From the NCBI RefSeq assembly GCF_000004075.3, contig NC_026655.2:4340001-4404000 (forward strand): a stretch of 64,000 bases of DNA. The letters run 5' to 3'. Below are positions 1-12,279 of the stretch, piece by piece. The translations under genes were made by a program, and so were the position numbers. This DNA comes from Cucumis sativus (Eukaryota; Streptophyta; Magnoliopsida; Cucurbitales; Cucurbitaceae). Positions within the stretch are counted from its first letter, which is position 1. Every line of letters begins with the position of its first letter. The notes below the pieces were generated by a model. The model ran no database searches and was not told the DNA's origin. It was given only the letters and a program-made list of their open reading frames with translations.

Positions 1-1648
1 TCCTCAGGATCATTGGGGAAGTTGTAATGGTGAATTCCTTAAGACATTTATCAAAAGCACTGGAACCATTACTCAGACGTGTGGTATGAAATTTCATTTA
101 ATTTAATTGGATTTTTTTCTTCTTTTTTTGTGTTTATTAAGTTGGGGGGTTTTGGTTTAATTCGTTAGATTTTTTTTTTTTTAATCAAACAGGTGAATGA
201 AGAAGTCGACCGGTGTTTGATTCGTTATTCAAGATCATTAACCAGAGCATCTTCTTTAAAGATACAACCCTTAGAACCATCTAGTTTTCAGTTATATTTT
301 GTGAATAATCTTCCCTCTACTATTTTTACTGGGAGTAAAATTACCGACGTTGAGAGTCGACCACTCAGAATCGCTATCGAAGTAGGTGGTGAAGATCCGT
401 CGTTGCTGCCTATTTCAGCGTTGTTGAAAATTGAAATCGTTGTTTTGGATGGGGAATTTGCGTCGGGAGATCGGGAGGATTGGACGGCTGAGGAATTTAA
501 TGCTAGCATTGTTAAGGAAAGATCTGGAAAGAGGCCACTGCTTCACGGCGAAATGAATGTAGTTCTTAGGCACTGTGCTGCGACGATTGGGGATCTTGAA
601 TTCACCGATAACTCAAGTTGGATAAGGAGCAGAAAGTTTCGGTTGGGAGCCCGAATTGTTTCCGGTTCGGACCGAGATAAATTCCCCCGCATTAGGGAAG
701 CCATAACCGAACCTTTCGTGGTTAAAGATCATCGTGGTGAATGTAAGCATTTGCATTCTTCTTCCCCAATACTTCAAATATTTTATTTCCTAATACTCCA
801 AAGTCCAAACATTAAAATATTTTCGTTTTTGATGGTTCAAGTGTACAAGAAGCATTACCCTCCAATGTTGAATGATGAAGTATGGCGACTGGAAAAGATT
901 GGGAAAGAAGGAGTGTTTCACAAAAAATTAAGCAATTACAATATCAAAACAGTTCAAGAATTTTTACAGCTTTACACTATTGATCCACAAAAACTAAGAA
1001 CGGTACTATTCTCATCTTATCCCTATACAAACAAATTTGGATAAGTGGACGAAAATTCAATAAAGAATACTTATGTGGGTGCAGATTTTAGGGGTAGCAA
1101 TGTCTGAAAAGATGTGGGATGCAACAGTAAAACATGCAAAAACTTGTGAATCAGGAAGCAAGCTCTACATGTTCCGTGGACCCAATTTCTTGCTGTTTTT
1201 GAACCCAATTTGTGAAGTTGTTAGAGCCATGATTGGAGAACAAATATATTCGTCTCGAGACCTCCACAATATCCCCCAGGATTACTTGAAGAATTTGAGG
1301 AGACAAGCATTTGATAACTGGGCTTCCCTACAAGACTTTGAAGGAAACTTGAGAGAATCATTGTCATTAACACAAGGTAAATTTAAAATTTGATTGACTT
1401 TGGTAATTCTTAAAAACAATTCGAGATCATGAAAGGGAACAACTGATATATATATATATATATTTTTTTTGAATTTATTGATGATAGGCAATGAAGGCAG
1501 TGAGTTTCTAGTTGGGAAATCTTTGCTTCAAAGTAGCTATGAGTTTCTAAGTGGGCAACTCGAATGCCAAGATTGGGATTCCAATTCCGAAAATCAGTTT
1601 AATATCTCTGCAAGAATCGAAGGGAATTTTCACTGTAATTTTGGATAG
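1..1648 (+). CDS. CBP60/SARD1-family calmodulin-binding protein, 5' end outside window
   Basis: Plant-specific transcription factor family that binds calmodulin and promoters of immune genes such as salicylic-acid synthesis genes (family knowledge). Exons I can place by splice sites and frame: <1-83, 193-742, 842-1002, 1085-1376 and 1488-1648 (stop TAG 1646-1648). The joins give family-typical sequence: LEPLLRRV|VNEEVDR, DHRGE-LYKKHYPP, and KLRT|ILGVAMSEKMWD. The conserved CBP60 core runs from SLKIQPLEPSSFQL through the block ending IVSGSDRDKFPRIREA and into the DEVWRLEKIGK region. After it comes a short C-terminal tail of about 100 residues ending in NFHCNFG. The N-terminal coding part lies left of the window. 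Acceptor choice at 1084/1085 rests on phase: the alternative AG at 1090-1091 would break the frame. I cannot tell which CBP60 member (A-G or SARD1) it is. Confidence 0.9.
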
Positions 1649-4600
1649 TTTGTTCTTATCATCACAATTAAATAGCTGCTCTTGTATTATCAGTTATCCA
1701 CCAATTTTCACCTCCAGACTACTACTATTCCTATGGTCAATAAAATTCAGTTTGTTTCCAAATTTGTTTAACACTCTTGGGCGTTGAATGAAATGCCAAA
1801 TTGAGTGATTTTCCTCTCTGCTTCTCATTCTCTCTCACATTAAGTTTCAATTGACTTTAACTATGAATAAAACCATTGACTTGTAAAAATATGAATGTGT
1901 ATCATTGTGCGTATGAAATGGGGCTTTCCTTTTTATTTGACCTTACGTCTCATGCCAGCGGATTTGTACGACTTCACTATCAACAACCGTGAGCTATTGG
2001 AGAAGTTCAAATTTTAGACTATATCTATTTTGAATAATAAAAATTAATAAGATATATTTTTAAAAATAGCACCATAAATTAAAATATTTAAAAAAATTGT
2101 ACTAAAATGTGTTATTTTTTACCATTTACCTCATAATTAACTCTAAAATATGTACTTAATTGACTAAATTAATAAATTAAATAAATATTGGACCAACAAA
2201 ATTTACCTGAAAGTATTTTATTATATTATATTTTTTTGCCACGTATGCTCTAAGTATATAACTTTTCTCTATCTATCTCCCACTTTTCTGATGCTTCATT
2301 CTTCCACCCTCCCTCTACACAGTTGCTAAACTCAAAAATAGATAAACGAAAATTAGGTTAGATGATGACAAAGTTTAGAAAAAAACAACTTATAACACAC
2401 TTTTAATATGTAAATTTGACAAATATGACGATAATCAATGATAGTTTGATAGTAATATGTTTTTAAATTTACTATTTTTACAATTTTGAAAGTGTAAGTC
2501 ACGTAGATTTTATTATCGTGAATATTTAAAATAACTACAAAATATATTCCTAAATGCATTATTATTATTGTTATACTTCGGCATAGAAAGACCTACAAAA
2601 TAGAAGCACGTTAACAAAATAGCTAAGCTGCTGATTTCGTTCTCTTTTAGTCTCCAATGCGTCGGTAGGAACTGTATCAATCTTCATTGGATACTTAGTT
2701 GTTCGAAAACTCAAAAATGGAAAACAAATAGGATAAGATTAAGGGAGACAAAAAAGAAGAGAGCTCGAGAGAGAATGAAAGATATATAGAGGACGAGGGA
2801 GCCTTGCAACGGTAAGGTATTTATGACGGTAAAAAAAACGGTCCAATGGTAGGGATATAATGACAGTAAAAAAATGGTCCAACAGTTGGAATATTATGAC
2901 GATCAAAGCAGCATGGTCCAGCGGTTGCCACGCCACGCCCGACTGGTTGGCGACGGTGGAGAACACATGGCCCAGACCCACAAATGAACGTGTGGATATT
3001 TGAAGATCAGACTTCAAAGCAATGTGGGAAGCCTTCAACACAATACTGAACCAGAAGATATGCAGATATTATATTGTTTGATTGAATGGCCTCAACTATA
3101 TGGAACAGGAGAGATGCAATGGTTTTAGGAGAGATGAAGCATATCTACTTCTTCTAAATTGAATGGTTATAAGTGTATTAGTGATGAATATCAAACTCAA
3201 TAGAGACACACTTGAATATTATTAATATTCTCTATTGGTATCATCTTTTTCTCTCTTCGTCTTCGTTTGTCATCTTTTAGTTACATGGTCTTTAAAGCAT
3301 CCATGTTTTTTGTTTTACGTCGGTTGATTTTAAATACTCGGTGAAGAATGAACCATGGCAATTACAATTACATGTGATGAGCTTTTCTTCGAGGACAAGA
3401 TTTGTTGGATCTTGTTTTTTCTCAAGACGACAATATTCAATTCCAAAAGAAATTCCGAAGAATAATGCTGAAAGGGCATGAAGGAAGTGGAAGCTTCCAC
3501 CTCAGTACGACAAACTTTATATTTGTTTTACGACCTTCTAATGATATATATATATATATAAGGAGTTATCTTCTTGAGCATGTTTGTAATGAGAATTGTT
3601 TTACAGAAAGTGTATTACAACACAGTTAAAAGGTTGTTCACTCAAAAGAACACTTCGAGATTGCACTACTTAGAGAACGAACTTTTGGAACAATAACTCA
3701 AGATAACTTTTTATGTCTCAGATTAAAAAAGAAAAAGACTAGCACATCTTACTTCAAAGTGCTTGTTTTGGCTAAAATATGGAAAGAACCTTCTAACGAG
3801 CTTGGCATGTCATAATAATAGATTAGCTCCATGGGTAGGGTAAGTTCTATCTTTTATACTTTGGCTGTACAACCCAAAAAATATCAGACAAACTGATCAC
3901 TTCACCAACTACAAGAGCGTTTCAAAAGTATACTCTGTTTTTTTTCACACCAACGTATTAGTAGTTTATGTTCATATAATTATTAACAAAAATAATATCT
4001 TTGAACGTTTTTTTTTTAAGTCTAATGAAATTATTATAATATCAGAACGAATCTTCTCCATCTGATATCTGTTCCCATTGGAAGACAAAATAAGAAAAAA
4101 GATCATATAGGTTGAACCAATTTTGATATACCATATATAATATGTTTCTTCTCCACCACAACCACAAAACGCGTCATTAAATATCTTTGCTTATATGAGC
4201 CGTTGAAGTTGAGGAAGAAGAAGAATCAGTTTTTGGTATTACGTCTGATTTTGAAATATCAACTTCACGATGGAAATTAGAATAAAACTAGATGGAATTC
4301 AACCTCATTTTTCTATTCTTTTTTCTTTTTAAGAAAAAAAAATAATACCAACAGACCAAGAAAAATTAGAAGTGAAATATGGGACGAACTGACCTAAATA
4401 TGTTATAAACTTCTATTATTGACGTTGATAGGATGTTTGTTTAGGGGTGTTTATTAGTGTCTCTTGTGTGTTTGTTCGAAATTTGATATCAACCATTGTT
4501 ATTTAAGAAAGTTATAAGAAAACAAACACATTTTTCAAAAACAATAATCTGGATTTGATATATATTGTTCTGTACAAGTTTGTTATATACTTACTTTGTT

Positions 4601-5548
4601 AAGAAAACAATAAACACATCTTTCAAAAACCATAACATATATATATATAACATTTCAAATGGCTATCTGCAACAACATAAGATGATCATAATCACAATAT
4701 CTAATGTGCACGAAACGCTTACAATTATGACGAGAGAGAGGCAGTGGATAGAACATGCATGAAACATAAATTTTAACCCAAAATTTGTTTAAGACTTGTG
4801 GGCTTACTTTCGGGCAGCGACGACGACGTGGGTTGGGTCGGTGCAGTTTCCGGTTAAGTAGACATTGCGGTGAAATTATATGCCGCTGTTCGATCTCTCG
4901 GTTTAAACACGAAGAAAGGTGATGAAAGAATTAGCCAACGAAAGATTTTTAATAATAAGTTTGGTTTATTCATGCATGACAAAATTAGAAGAAGCTGCTG
5001 ACGTCTGTGTTTCATCTTATACTGACGTTAGGAAAATGACTAATAGTGACCTCAGCAGGCTATCTCATCCAGCCATGGCTTTTTCTTGGTCATTTCTTCC
5101 ATCTCCCCTGTTCTTTATGTTATACATATTGCATTATTTTTCTGTAACTTTCCTACAATTTTCCAGTTTGTTTTCATCTTCTAGAAAGTTATGGGAGAAA
5201 AAAATAAATGTTATGTGTTTGTTGGGTTAATCTCCCCAAAATATGTTAATTGTTATGTTCTGAATCTGATAATGGCATATACTCTGTTTTTGAAAAATTT
5301 TCCTTTTTACCATTTTTGGGTGTTGGTGTAAGCGAAAAAACAATGGGTTTATCAAATTTAGTTATTATTTCTTAATGGTATGTTGAAATGGGAGTTGGCC
5401 ACACCCATCTCTGTTTCATCATCAGATCATTAATAATGCTGATTGTACGATAATATTTATCTTTGCAAGGGCAGTTGGGATACAATTAGAGAGCATACTC
5501 AGATTGTCCCTCTTTAAGGAAGATAAAAAGTTTCACCTTTGTGATCAA
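1649..5548. other. intergenic spacer, no supported gene
   Basis: About 3.9 kb of AT-rich DNA between the CBP60 gene and the receptor-kinase array. It holds the CBP60 3' UTR (possible AATAAA signal near 1866), a three-copy tandem repeat at 2818-2929, a short dispersed repeat at about 2460-2505 that recurs at 38357-38400, and TA microsatellites (3544-3560, 4639-4650). Short open frames here (for example around 3402-3629 and 4919-5230) have no recognisable domain, no splice partners and low-complexity content, so I do not call them genes. Confidence 0.6.
2818..2929 (+). repeat. three-copy imperfect tandem repeat, about 37 bp unit
   Basis: Three adjacent units (2818-2854, 2855-2890, 2891-2929; 37, 36 and 39 bp) share the frame ATAT-ATGACGGT-AAAA-GGTCCAA-GGTTGG. 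Copies differ by substitutions and small indels, so the array is old. It lies in noncoding DNA. No link to a transposon family is visible to me. Confidence 0.7.
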
Positions 5549-8163
5549 CTAGTGTTCTAAAATTGAGGTCGAAGAAGAAACAGTTGCAGGATGTAAGAAG
5601 AGGGTCTGTTTCGAGGGAATCGGTAATCCATCAACACTCCCTTCCAACATAGCGACTACCTCAGTCATGGACGGTCGATCGTCTGGCAACGTCTGAATGC
5701 AATTCAAACCCACAACCACCATTTTTCTAGCTATTTTTTCTTCTTCCTCTGTTTCTCCCCACTGCTTACAATTTCTATTCATTTCATATTCTGCAAGGTT
5801 CTTGTATATCCAATCAGGAAAGTACTCTTCACTATTGTCTCCCACTCCTTTATTAGGACATTGCCTTTCACCAACCATCTCAAGAATCAACATTCCATAG
5901 CTATAAACATCAGACTTGTGTGAAACTTTGCCATACCTTCTTTGTACTACTTCCGGAGCCATGAATCCTATTGTCCCCTATGAACCTGACATCGACACAT
6001 GACTCTCTTTTGTCTTCCACTGCTTTGAAAGCCCAAAGTCGGAGATCTTGGGGCAAAACTCATCGTCCAAAAGAATGTTGTGTGGCTTGATATCAAAATG
6101 TAGAATCCTTGTATTGCAGCCGCGATGCAAGTATTCTAATCCTCGAGCCACGCCCACAATGATGTTATATAGAGTCATCCAACTCAATTCAATTTTATCT
6201 TTTTGTTGCCCTTTGTGACATATGTATTTGTCTAATGACCCTTTAGGCATGTACTCATAAATCAAAGCTCTTTTGTTCCGCTCATAGCAGAACCCCAAGA
6301 AAGTGACTATGTTTACATGGGAAGTTGTTGTGATGCTTATGACTTCATTGATGAAATCTTGGCAATTTTCTCCGGATTCATTCAGAAGTTTTACAGCCAC
6401 GTCGCGTCCGTCAAGTAACTTTCCTTTGTAGACTGTGCCGAACCCTCCTTGACCAAGCTTGTTCTTGAAAGAATCAGTGATTTTCTTCAGAGTTGAGTAA
6501 GTATATCGCTTTGGTATTCGTGTGGAATATCTTTTGATGGTTTCTTCGATAAGGTCTTGTTTGTTTGAGTTGGTAAGTCTCATTTTTCTTGTGTAGTAGA
6601 TGAAAAGGATGATTATAACGAAGATCAAAATGATGCTTCCGGTGACACTTAAAGCTGAAGAAGGATTTCAAAATTTGTATGGTTAAGAGAAGCCTGTATT
6701 GCAAAACTTTGGTGAGTTGAATAATGGTATAAATGCAATTGAAGTCTTGTAATACCTATAATGAGTGTCTTTTTCGATGGCTTCTTCGACTTTTCTGTAA
6801 AAGAAATCATGAAGTTATATGAACTCAAAATAACAACAAGAACAACCACGACGACAACAACAACAGTAATGCAATTGTAGTATAAGCTAGAAGTCTTGAT
6901 ATATTGGGGTAATATCTTTTTTTTCTGTCAATATTTCACTATATATCTTCGATATCTCTTTTTGGGCTAGTATATATTAGGCTTTTTCAATACTAGTATA
7001 TATCGGTGCAGTTTTCGATCCAAAACTTTCATTTCCAAAGAAATTGAATCTGAAAAAACAACCAGAAAAAGAAGAAAGAAAGAGGCTTCGTCAATGGCCA
7101 TACAATTGGTGGATGAGGAATTAACCCTCTCATTGGAAAATCTCAATTCATGCATGTCACACGAGACTCTAACCATAGGTGTAAAGCTAGTGGAGCTATA
7201 GAAAAACCTTGCCTTCATAAAAGATACACACTTGATGATGGTTTGAACGATGTTAAACTCACTTGTTTCAAGTATGGAGGGGATGAATTTGAAGAGTCGA
7301 ACATGGTCAATATGTACGCAACAATAGTAATTATGTTATTTTCACAACATTTATGAATTTTGGTTATATTCCTGATAACTTTTTTTCTAAATTCTGTAAA
7401 AATGACTTACTGATATTTGCATACGGAGCGATATTTTCATCCTTGTCTGGAGAAGGTGCTTCTGTTGACGTATTTGACATTCCTGCTCAGACAAAACATG
7501 GAGAAATATGAACTCAAAAAAGAAGGGGAAGAAAATCACAGACAAGTCCTGAACTAAGTAGTGAATCATTGAAAAAGGAGTTGAAATTGTATTGTATGTT
7601 AAAGTTTAAATAAATAATTCTCTCTCACCATCCTCACATTATTGTTGGAGGGCTAAATAAATATATACCCGATCTGGATGGAGAAGGTCGTGGTGTTGCT
7701 GCAAGTAGTGAGGAAGAACAGAATTCAATCCTATCAAAGGAAGATTGACAGCAGCATCTTGATTGATTCAATTCCAAGTCATAAACATAAACACCACCAC
7801 CACCAGAATCTTTGCAATTGTTACATACTTGAACATTTACCGTCCGCCCTGACGTAAACTGAGCGGTGATATGTTGCGCTACCTTTTGAAAATCATCACC
7901 AACTTGTTTTAGCAACCATTGTGGAATTGGCGCTACTACACTTATTCAACACATATCATTCATCAGAACTACGTTACTTTTTTCTGGGATGTAGCTATAT
8001 GCAGCTTCAGAACAAGCAGGGGTGTATGGTGGTACAGACTCACAGTCAGAATATAAAGAAATTGTCAAATACATGGAACTCGACGAAATATTTTTATCTG
8101 GTGAACAAAATCGATCTGAAAAACCATTTTCAGCAACTATAAAAGTTCGATCAAATTTACTAT
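5549..8163 (-). pseudogene. LRK10-like receptor kinase A, 3' portion: ectodomain second half, TM and non-RD kinase
   Basis: Downstream half of a receptor kinase gene whose first half lies at 12424-12779, beyond the Copia insertion. Exons on the minus strand: 7669-8163 (second half of the ectodomain, with CESVPPYTPACSEAAYSYIP), 7411-7482 (72 nt, MSNTSTEAPSPDKDE linker), 6756-6794 (39 nt) and 5549-6654 (TM segment [15 protein letters not shown], then kinase). All junctions are phase 1. Kinase motifs: P-loop [17 protein letters not shown] lysine, non-RD catalytic loop [19 protein letters not shown]. Breaks: an in-frame TGA at 7946-7948 in the ectodomain, and an in-frame TAG at 5978-5980 in the activation segment (paralogues read MTG-K-G there). 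The frame is open on both sides of each stop. Transcripts could still arise, but a full receptor cannot be made. Confidence 0.85.
8159..8163. repeat. target-site duplication, left copy (ACTAT)
   Basis: Five bases ACTAT directly before the left LTR are repeated exactly at 12424-12428 directly after the right LTR. Five bp is the usual duplication length for Copia integrases. It lies inside the ectodomain exon of receptor kinase A. Confidence 0.9.
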
Positions 8164-8301
8164 TGTTATGATATATATATATACACATATGTCCTTTATT
8201 GTAATTTTACATAGTCGTTTAGTTTATTCTCTATATAAATATGTAACATTGCTTTGACTCAATGATAATAAGACAGATACGTTTCTAAATTCTAAATTAC
8301 A
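8164..8301 (+). repeat. left (5') LTR, 138 bp
   Basis: Begins TGTTATGATAT and ends AAATTACA. It contains TATATAAATA (a possible TATA box) at about 8232-8241. Compared by eye with the right LTR it has one difference in the TA tract, one T/A difference near the end and lacks 6 bp (TCTAGG) after ATAGTC. The sequence right after it (TAGGTTTGAAG) does not resemble the usual initiator-Met tRNA primer site TGGTATCAGAGC. Confidence 0.93.
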
Positions 8302-8683
8302 TAGGTTTGAAGTTTGGGTTACCTTCCGGTGACCATTTGTCGACACCGCCCATACCATAAGAAGCACCACCTCCGTCCGCCCAAGTCTGTCTTCGCCGAT
8401 CGCCGGAAAACACCGCGCGTGACCGTCACGCGCCGTCGGAATCATCGTCACCTTCACCCACGCGCCGGCACGTGAGAGCGCGTGAGAAGTCCGATTCTGT
8501 CTTCTGGGCTTGTCTCGAACCATTGTTTCCTGCCAGTCTGTACCATTGGGTCTATCAAATAACATTCGGGTTTGACGAAAACCGAAGGTTACACGATTGG
8601 TTTTGTGTCTTTTTCCAATTTTGCACTGTTTGGATTGATTTTCTCTTTGTTCGAGTGGACTAAAATCAACGTGTGACTTCAAT
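8302..8683 (+). other. Copia 5' leader, unusually GC-rich
   Basis: Untranslated stretch between the left LTR and the gag start. The part at 8340-8490 is clearly richer in G+C (many CGCC, GCCGG and GCGCG groups) than any nearby DNA. No canonical tRNA-Met primer-binding site is visible at its start. It could carry packaging or translation signals, or captured host sequence; I cannot tell which. Confidence 0.6.
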
Positions 8684-11600
8684 ATGGCCGACATAAAAAA
8701 TTTGGTAGTCTCCAACGTTATTCCCTTGGCCTCTAAGATCACAGAACATAAGTTAAATGGATCCAATTATTATGATTGGCGTCGGACAATTTTATTTTAT
8801 TTGAGAAGTACTGATATGGATGATCATATGACTGAAGATCCCCAAAAGATGCAAAGCAGAAGAAGGATTGGCTTCGTGGTGATGCCCGTTTATATCTTCA
8901 GATCAAGAATTCAATTGAGAGTGAGATAATTGGATTGGTTGATCACTGTGAGTCTGTTAAAGAACTTTTGGAATTTTTGGATTTTCTATACTCAGGTAAA
9001 GAGCAAGTGCATAGAATGTTTGAAGTTTGTATGCAATTTTTTCGTGCGGAACAGAAAGCTGAGTCTGTCACCAGCTACTTTATGCGGCTTAAGAAGATCA
9101 TTGCCGAGCTTGGCTTGTTGTTACCTTTTAGTCCTGATGTTAAAGTTCAACAAGTTCAACGAGAGAAGATGGCTGTTATGATTTTCCTGAATGGACTCTT
9201 ACCTGAATTTGGAATGGCAAAGACACAGATTCTCTCTGACTCCAAGATTCCATCATTAGATGATGCCTTCACTCGAGTCCTTCGCATTGAAAGCTCTCCG
9301 ACTAGTGTGTCTATTCCTCAACCCAGTAGTGCTCTCTTTAGCAAGAACAATAACCCTCGGGCACCTCAGAGGAATAGTACTGATCATCGAAAACCAGAGT
9401 CTGTAGAGATTGTTTGTAACTACTGTCGTAAGCCAGGCCATATGAAACGTGATTGTCGGAAATTGCTATATAAGAATAGTCAACGATCTCAACATGCTCA
9501 GATAGCCTCCACATGTGATATACCAGAGGCGTCAGTTACTATTTCGGCAGATGAGTTTGCTAAGTTTCAGAATTACCAAGAGTCATTACAAGCGTCATCT
9601 TCCTCTACTCCGATTGCATCCACTGTTGCCCCAGGTAATATAAAGTGTCTTCTTACATCATCTACCAAATGGGTCATAGACTCTGGTGCCACAGCTCATA
9701 TGACAGGTAATTCTCACCTATTTTCTAGACCGTTGTCCCCTGCCCCTTTTCCATCTGTTACATTGGCCGATGGCTCCACATCTTCTGTTCTTGGCTCTGG
9801 CACTATTCACCTTACCCCATCATTTTCTCTCTCTTCTGTGTTACATTTGCCTAACTTATCCTTTAATTTAATTTCTACTAGTCAACTTACTCATGACCTA
9901 AATTGTGTTGTCATGTTCTTTTCTGGTTATTGCTTGTTTCAGGATCGTGTGACGAAGAAGATTATTGGTAGAGGATATGAGTCAGGAGGCCTTTATCTCT
10001 TTGATCATCAAGTATCGCAAGCTGTGGCGTGTCCTGTCGTTCCCTCTCCTTTTGAAGTCCATTGTCGTTTAGGTCATCCATCTTTGTTTGTGTTGAAGAA
10101 ACTTTATCCAGAATTTAGGTCTTTGTCCTCTTTAAATTGTGATTCGTGTCAATTTGCGAAATTTCATCGTCTTAGTTCGAGTCCTCGAGTCGATAAACGA
10201 GCAATTGCTCCATTTGAGTTAGTTCATTCTGATATTTGGGGTCCGTGTCCAGTTGTATCTCAAACAGGCTTTCGTTATTTTGTTACTTTTGTTGACGATC
10301 ATTCTCGTCTAACTTGGTTATATTTAATGAAAAATCGTTCTGAGTTATTATCTCATTTTTGTGCCTTTCATACTGAAATAAAAAACCAATTTAATGTCTC
10401 TATCAAAACTTTGCGTACTGATAATGCGGGTGAATATTTTTCTCATTCTCTTGGCTCTTACTTGTGTGAAAATGGCATTATTCATCAATCTTCCTGTGCT
10501 GACACTCCATCTCAAAATGGTGTTGCAGAGCGGAAAAATAGGCATTTACTTGAAACTGCCCGTGCTTTATCGTTTCAAATGCATGTTTCAAAAATCTTTT
10601 GGGTTGATGCTGTCTCTACAGCTTGTTTTTTGATTAATAGAATGCCTTCCTCTGTTCTTAATGGTGAGATTCCCTATCGTGTTCTTTTTCCTACCAAGCA
10701 TTTGTTTCCTATTGCTCCTAAGATATTTGGTTGTGTCTGTTTTGTTCGTGACGTTCGTCCTCATCATACTAAGTTAGATCCCAAATCCTTGAAGTGTATC
10801 TTCTTGGGTTATTCACGTGTTCAAAAGGGTTATCGTTGTTATTGTCCTACCCTTAAAAGGTATCTGGTTTCGCCTGATGTTGTCTTTTTTGAAGATACAC
10901 CCTTTACTTCATCACCATCGAGTTTGTGTCAGGGGGAGGATGACAATCTTTTTATATATGAGGTTACCTCTCCCACACCATCCTTGTCTACTGATGTGCC
11001 TCCTTCCCGCCCGTTGATTTCTCAAGTCTACTCCCGACGACCTCCACCACAACCTTCAGACTCATGTCCTCCATCAATGCTTCCTTCATCATGTGATCCA
11101 GCGCCAAGTGATGATCTTCCCATTGCTCTTCGCAAAGGTAAACACAAGTGTACTTACCCCGTTTCTTCCTTTATTTCCTATCACCAGTTATCTCCCTCCA
11201 CATATATGCGTTTATTACGTCTCTTGAGTCCACATCTATTCCTAACTCTGTTCATGAAGCTTTGTCTCATCCTGGCTGGCAAAATGCAATGATTGAGGAG
11301 ATGATTGCTTTAGATGATAATGGTACTTGGGATTTGGTATCTCGTCCTGCAGGAAAGAAGGCCATTGGTTGTAAATGGGTGTTTGCTGTCAAGATGAATC
11401 CTGATGGAACAGTGGCTCGTTTAAAGGCTCGCCTTGTTGCCAAAGGTTATGCTCAAATCTATGGCACTGATTATTCAGATACATTCTCTCCGGTTGCCAA
11501 GTTAACTTCCATTCGCCTATTTCTTTCCATGGCTGCTACCAATAAATGGTCGTTGCATCAACTTGACATTAAGAATGCTTTTCTTCACGGTGATCTTCAA

Positions 11601-12272
11601 GAGGAAGTTTATATGGAACAACCACCAGGGTTTGTTGCTCAGGGGGAGAGTGATAAAGTATGTCGCCTTCGAAAATCTCTGTATGGTTTGAAACAGAGTC
11701 CTCGTGCGTGGTTTGGTAAGTTTAGTCAAGCCCTTGTATGCTTTGGTATGAAGAAGAGTACATCTGATCATTCAGTTTTCTATCGCCGATCTGAGAAGGG
11801 TATAGTTCTACTAGTTGTATATGTTGATGATATTGTTATTACTGGAAATGATGCATTGGGTATTTCGTCTCTCAAAACTTTCCTTCATTCATGGAAGAGT
11901 AAGAAACAAAATGTTGTTTCTCGTTCGAGTGCTGAGTCAGAATATAGAGCTATGGCACAATCTGTGTGTGAAATAGTATGGATTCACCAACTATTATCTG
12001 AGATAGGCTTCAGTATTACCGTGCCAGCTAAATTATGGTGTGATAATCAAGCTGCACTTCATATTGCATCTAATCCAGTATTTCATGAACGAACTAAACA
12101 TATTGAGGTGGATTGTCACTTCATTCGTGAGAAAATCCAAGATGGGTTGGTGTCCACAGGATATGTGAAGACCGGAGAACAATTGGGAGATATTCTAACT
12201 AAAGCTTTAAATGGAACAAGGATAAGCTATCTGTGCAACATGGGCATGATCGACATATTTGCTCCAGCTTGA
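8684..12272 (+). pseudogene. Copia gag-pol polyprotein, frameshifted and internally deleted
   Basis: Gag starts at 8684 (MADIKNLVVSN) and reads a UBN2/retrotran-gag type domain (LNGSNYYDWRRTI). The frame is lost by an apparent 1-nt deletion near 8843 and continues in another frame from about 8844. Later motifs in order: zinc knuckle CNYCRKPGHMKRDC; protease WVIDSGATAHMTG; GAG-pre-integrase HCRLGHPS...CDSCQFAK; integrase D-D-E signature (HSDIWGP, RTDNAGEY, SQNGVAERKNRH); reverse transcriptase (KWVFAVK, LDIKNAFLHGDL, YVDDIVITGND); RNase H (SSAESEYRAMA, LWCDNQAALHIA). A second frameshift lies near 11202, apparently 2 extra bases in a TA run. At about 11868-11895 the end of the reverse transcriptase and the connection to RNase H are missing, roughly 200 codons by family comparison. 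The polyprotein ends at TGA 12270-12272, next to the polypurine tract. Confidence 0.9.
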
Positions 12273-12279
12273 GGGGGAG
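12271..12279 (+). other. polypurine tract of the Copia element
   Basis: GAGGGGGAG immediately before the TG of the right LTR. This is the expected primer for plus-strand DNA synthesis. It overlaps the polyprotein stop region. Confidence 0.85.

Noticed and set aside
3402-3629. Possible retrotransposon scrap (75-aa frame)
   Set aside because: Ends in a TA-microsatellite-encoded IYIYI run, and no gag or pol motif is recognisable.
4919-5230. 103-aa plus-strand open frame
   Set aside because: No recognisable domain, no partner exons, low-complexity second half. Not enough to call a gene.
8684-12272. Reading the pol region as an integrated plant pararetrovirus
   Set aside because: Integrase precedes reverse transcriptase, LTRs and a 5-bp target duplication are present, and no movement or coat protein is seen. 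This is a Copia retrotransposon.
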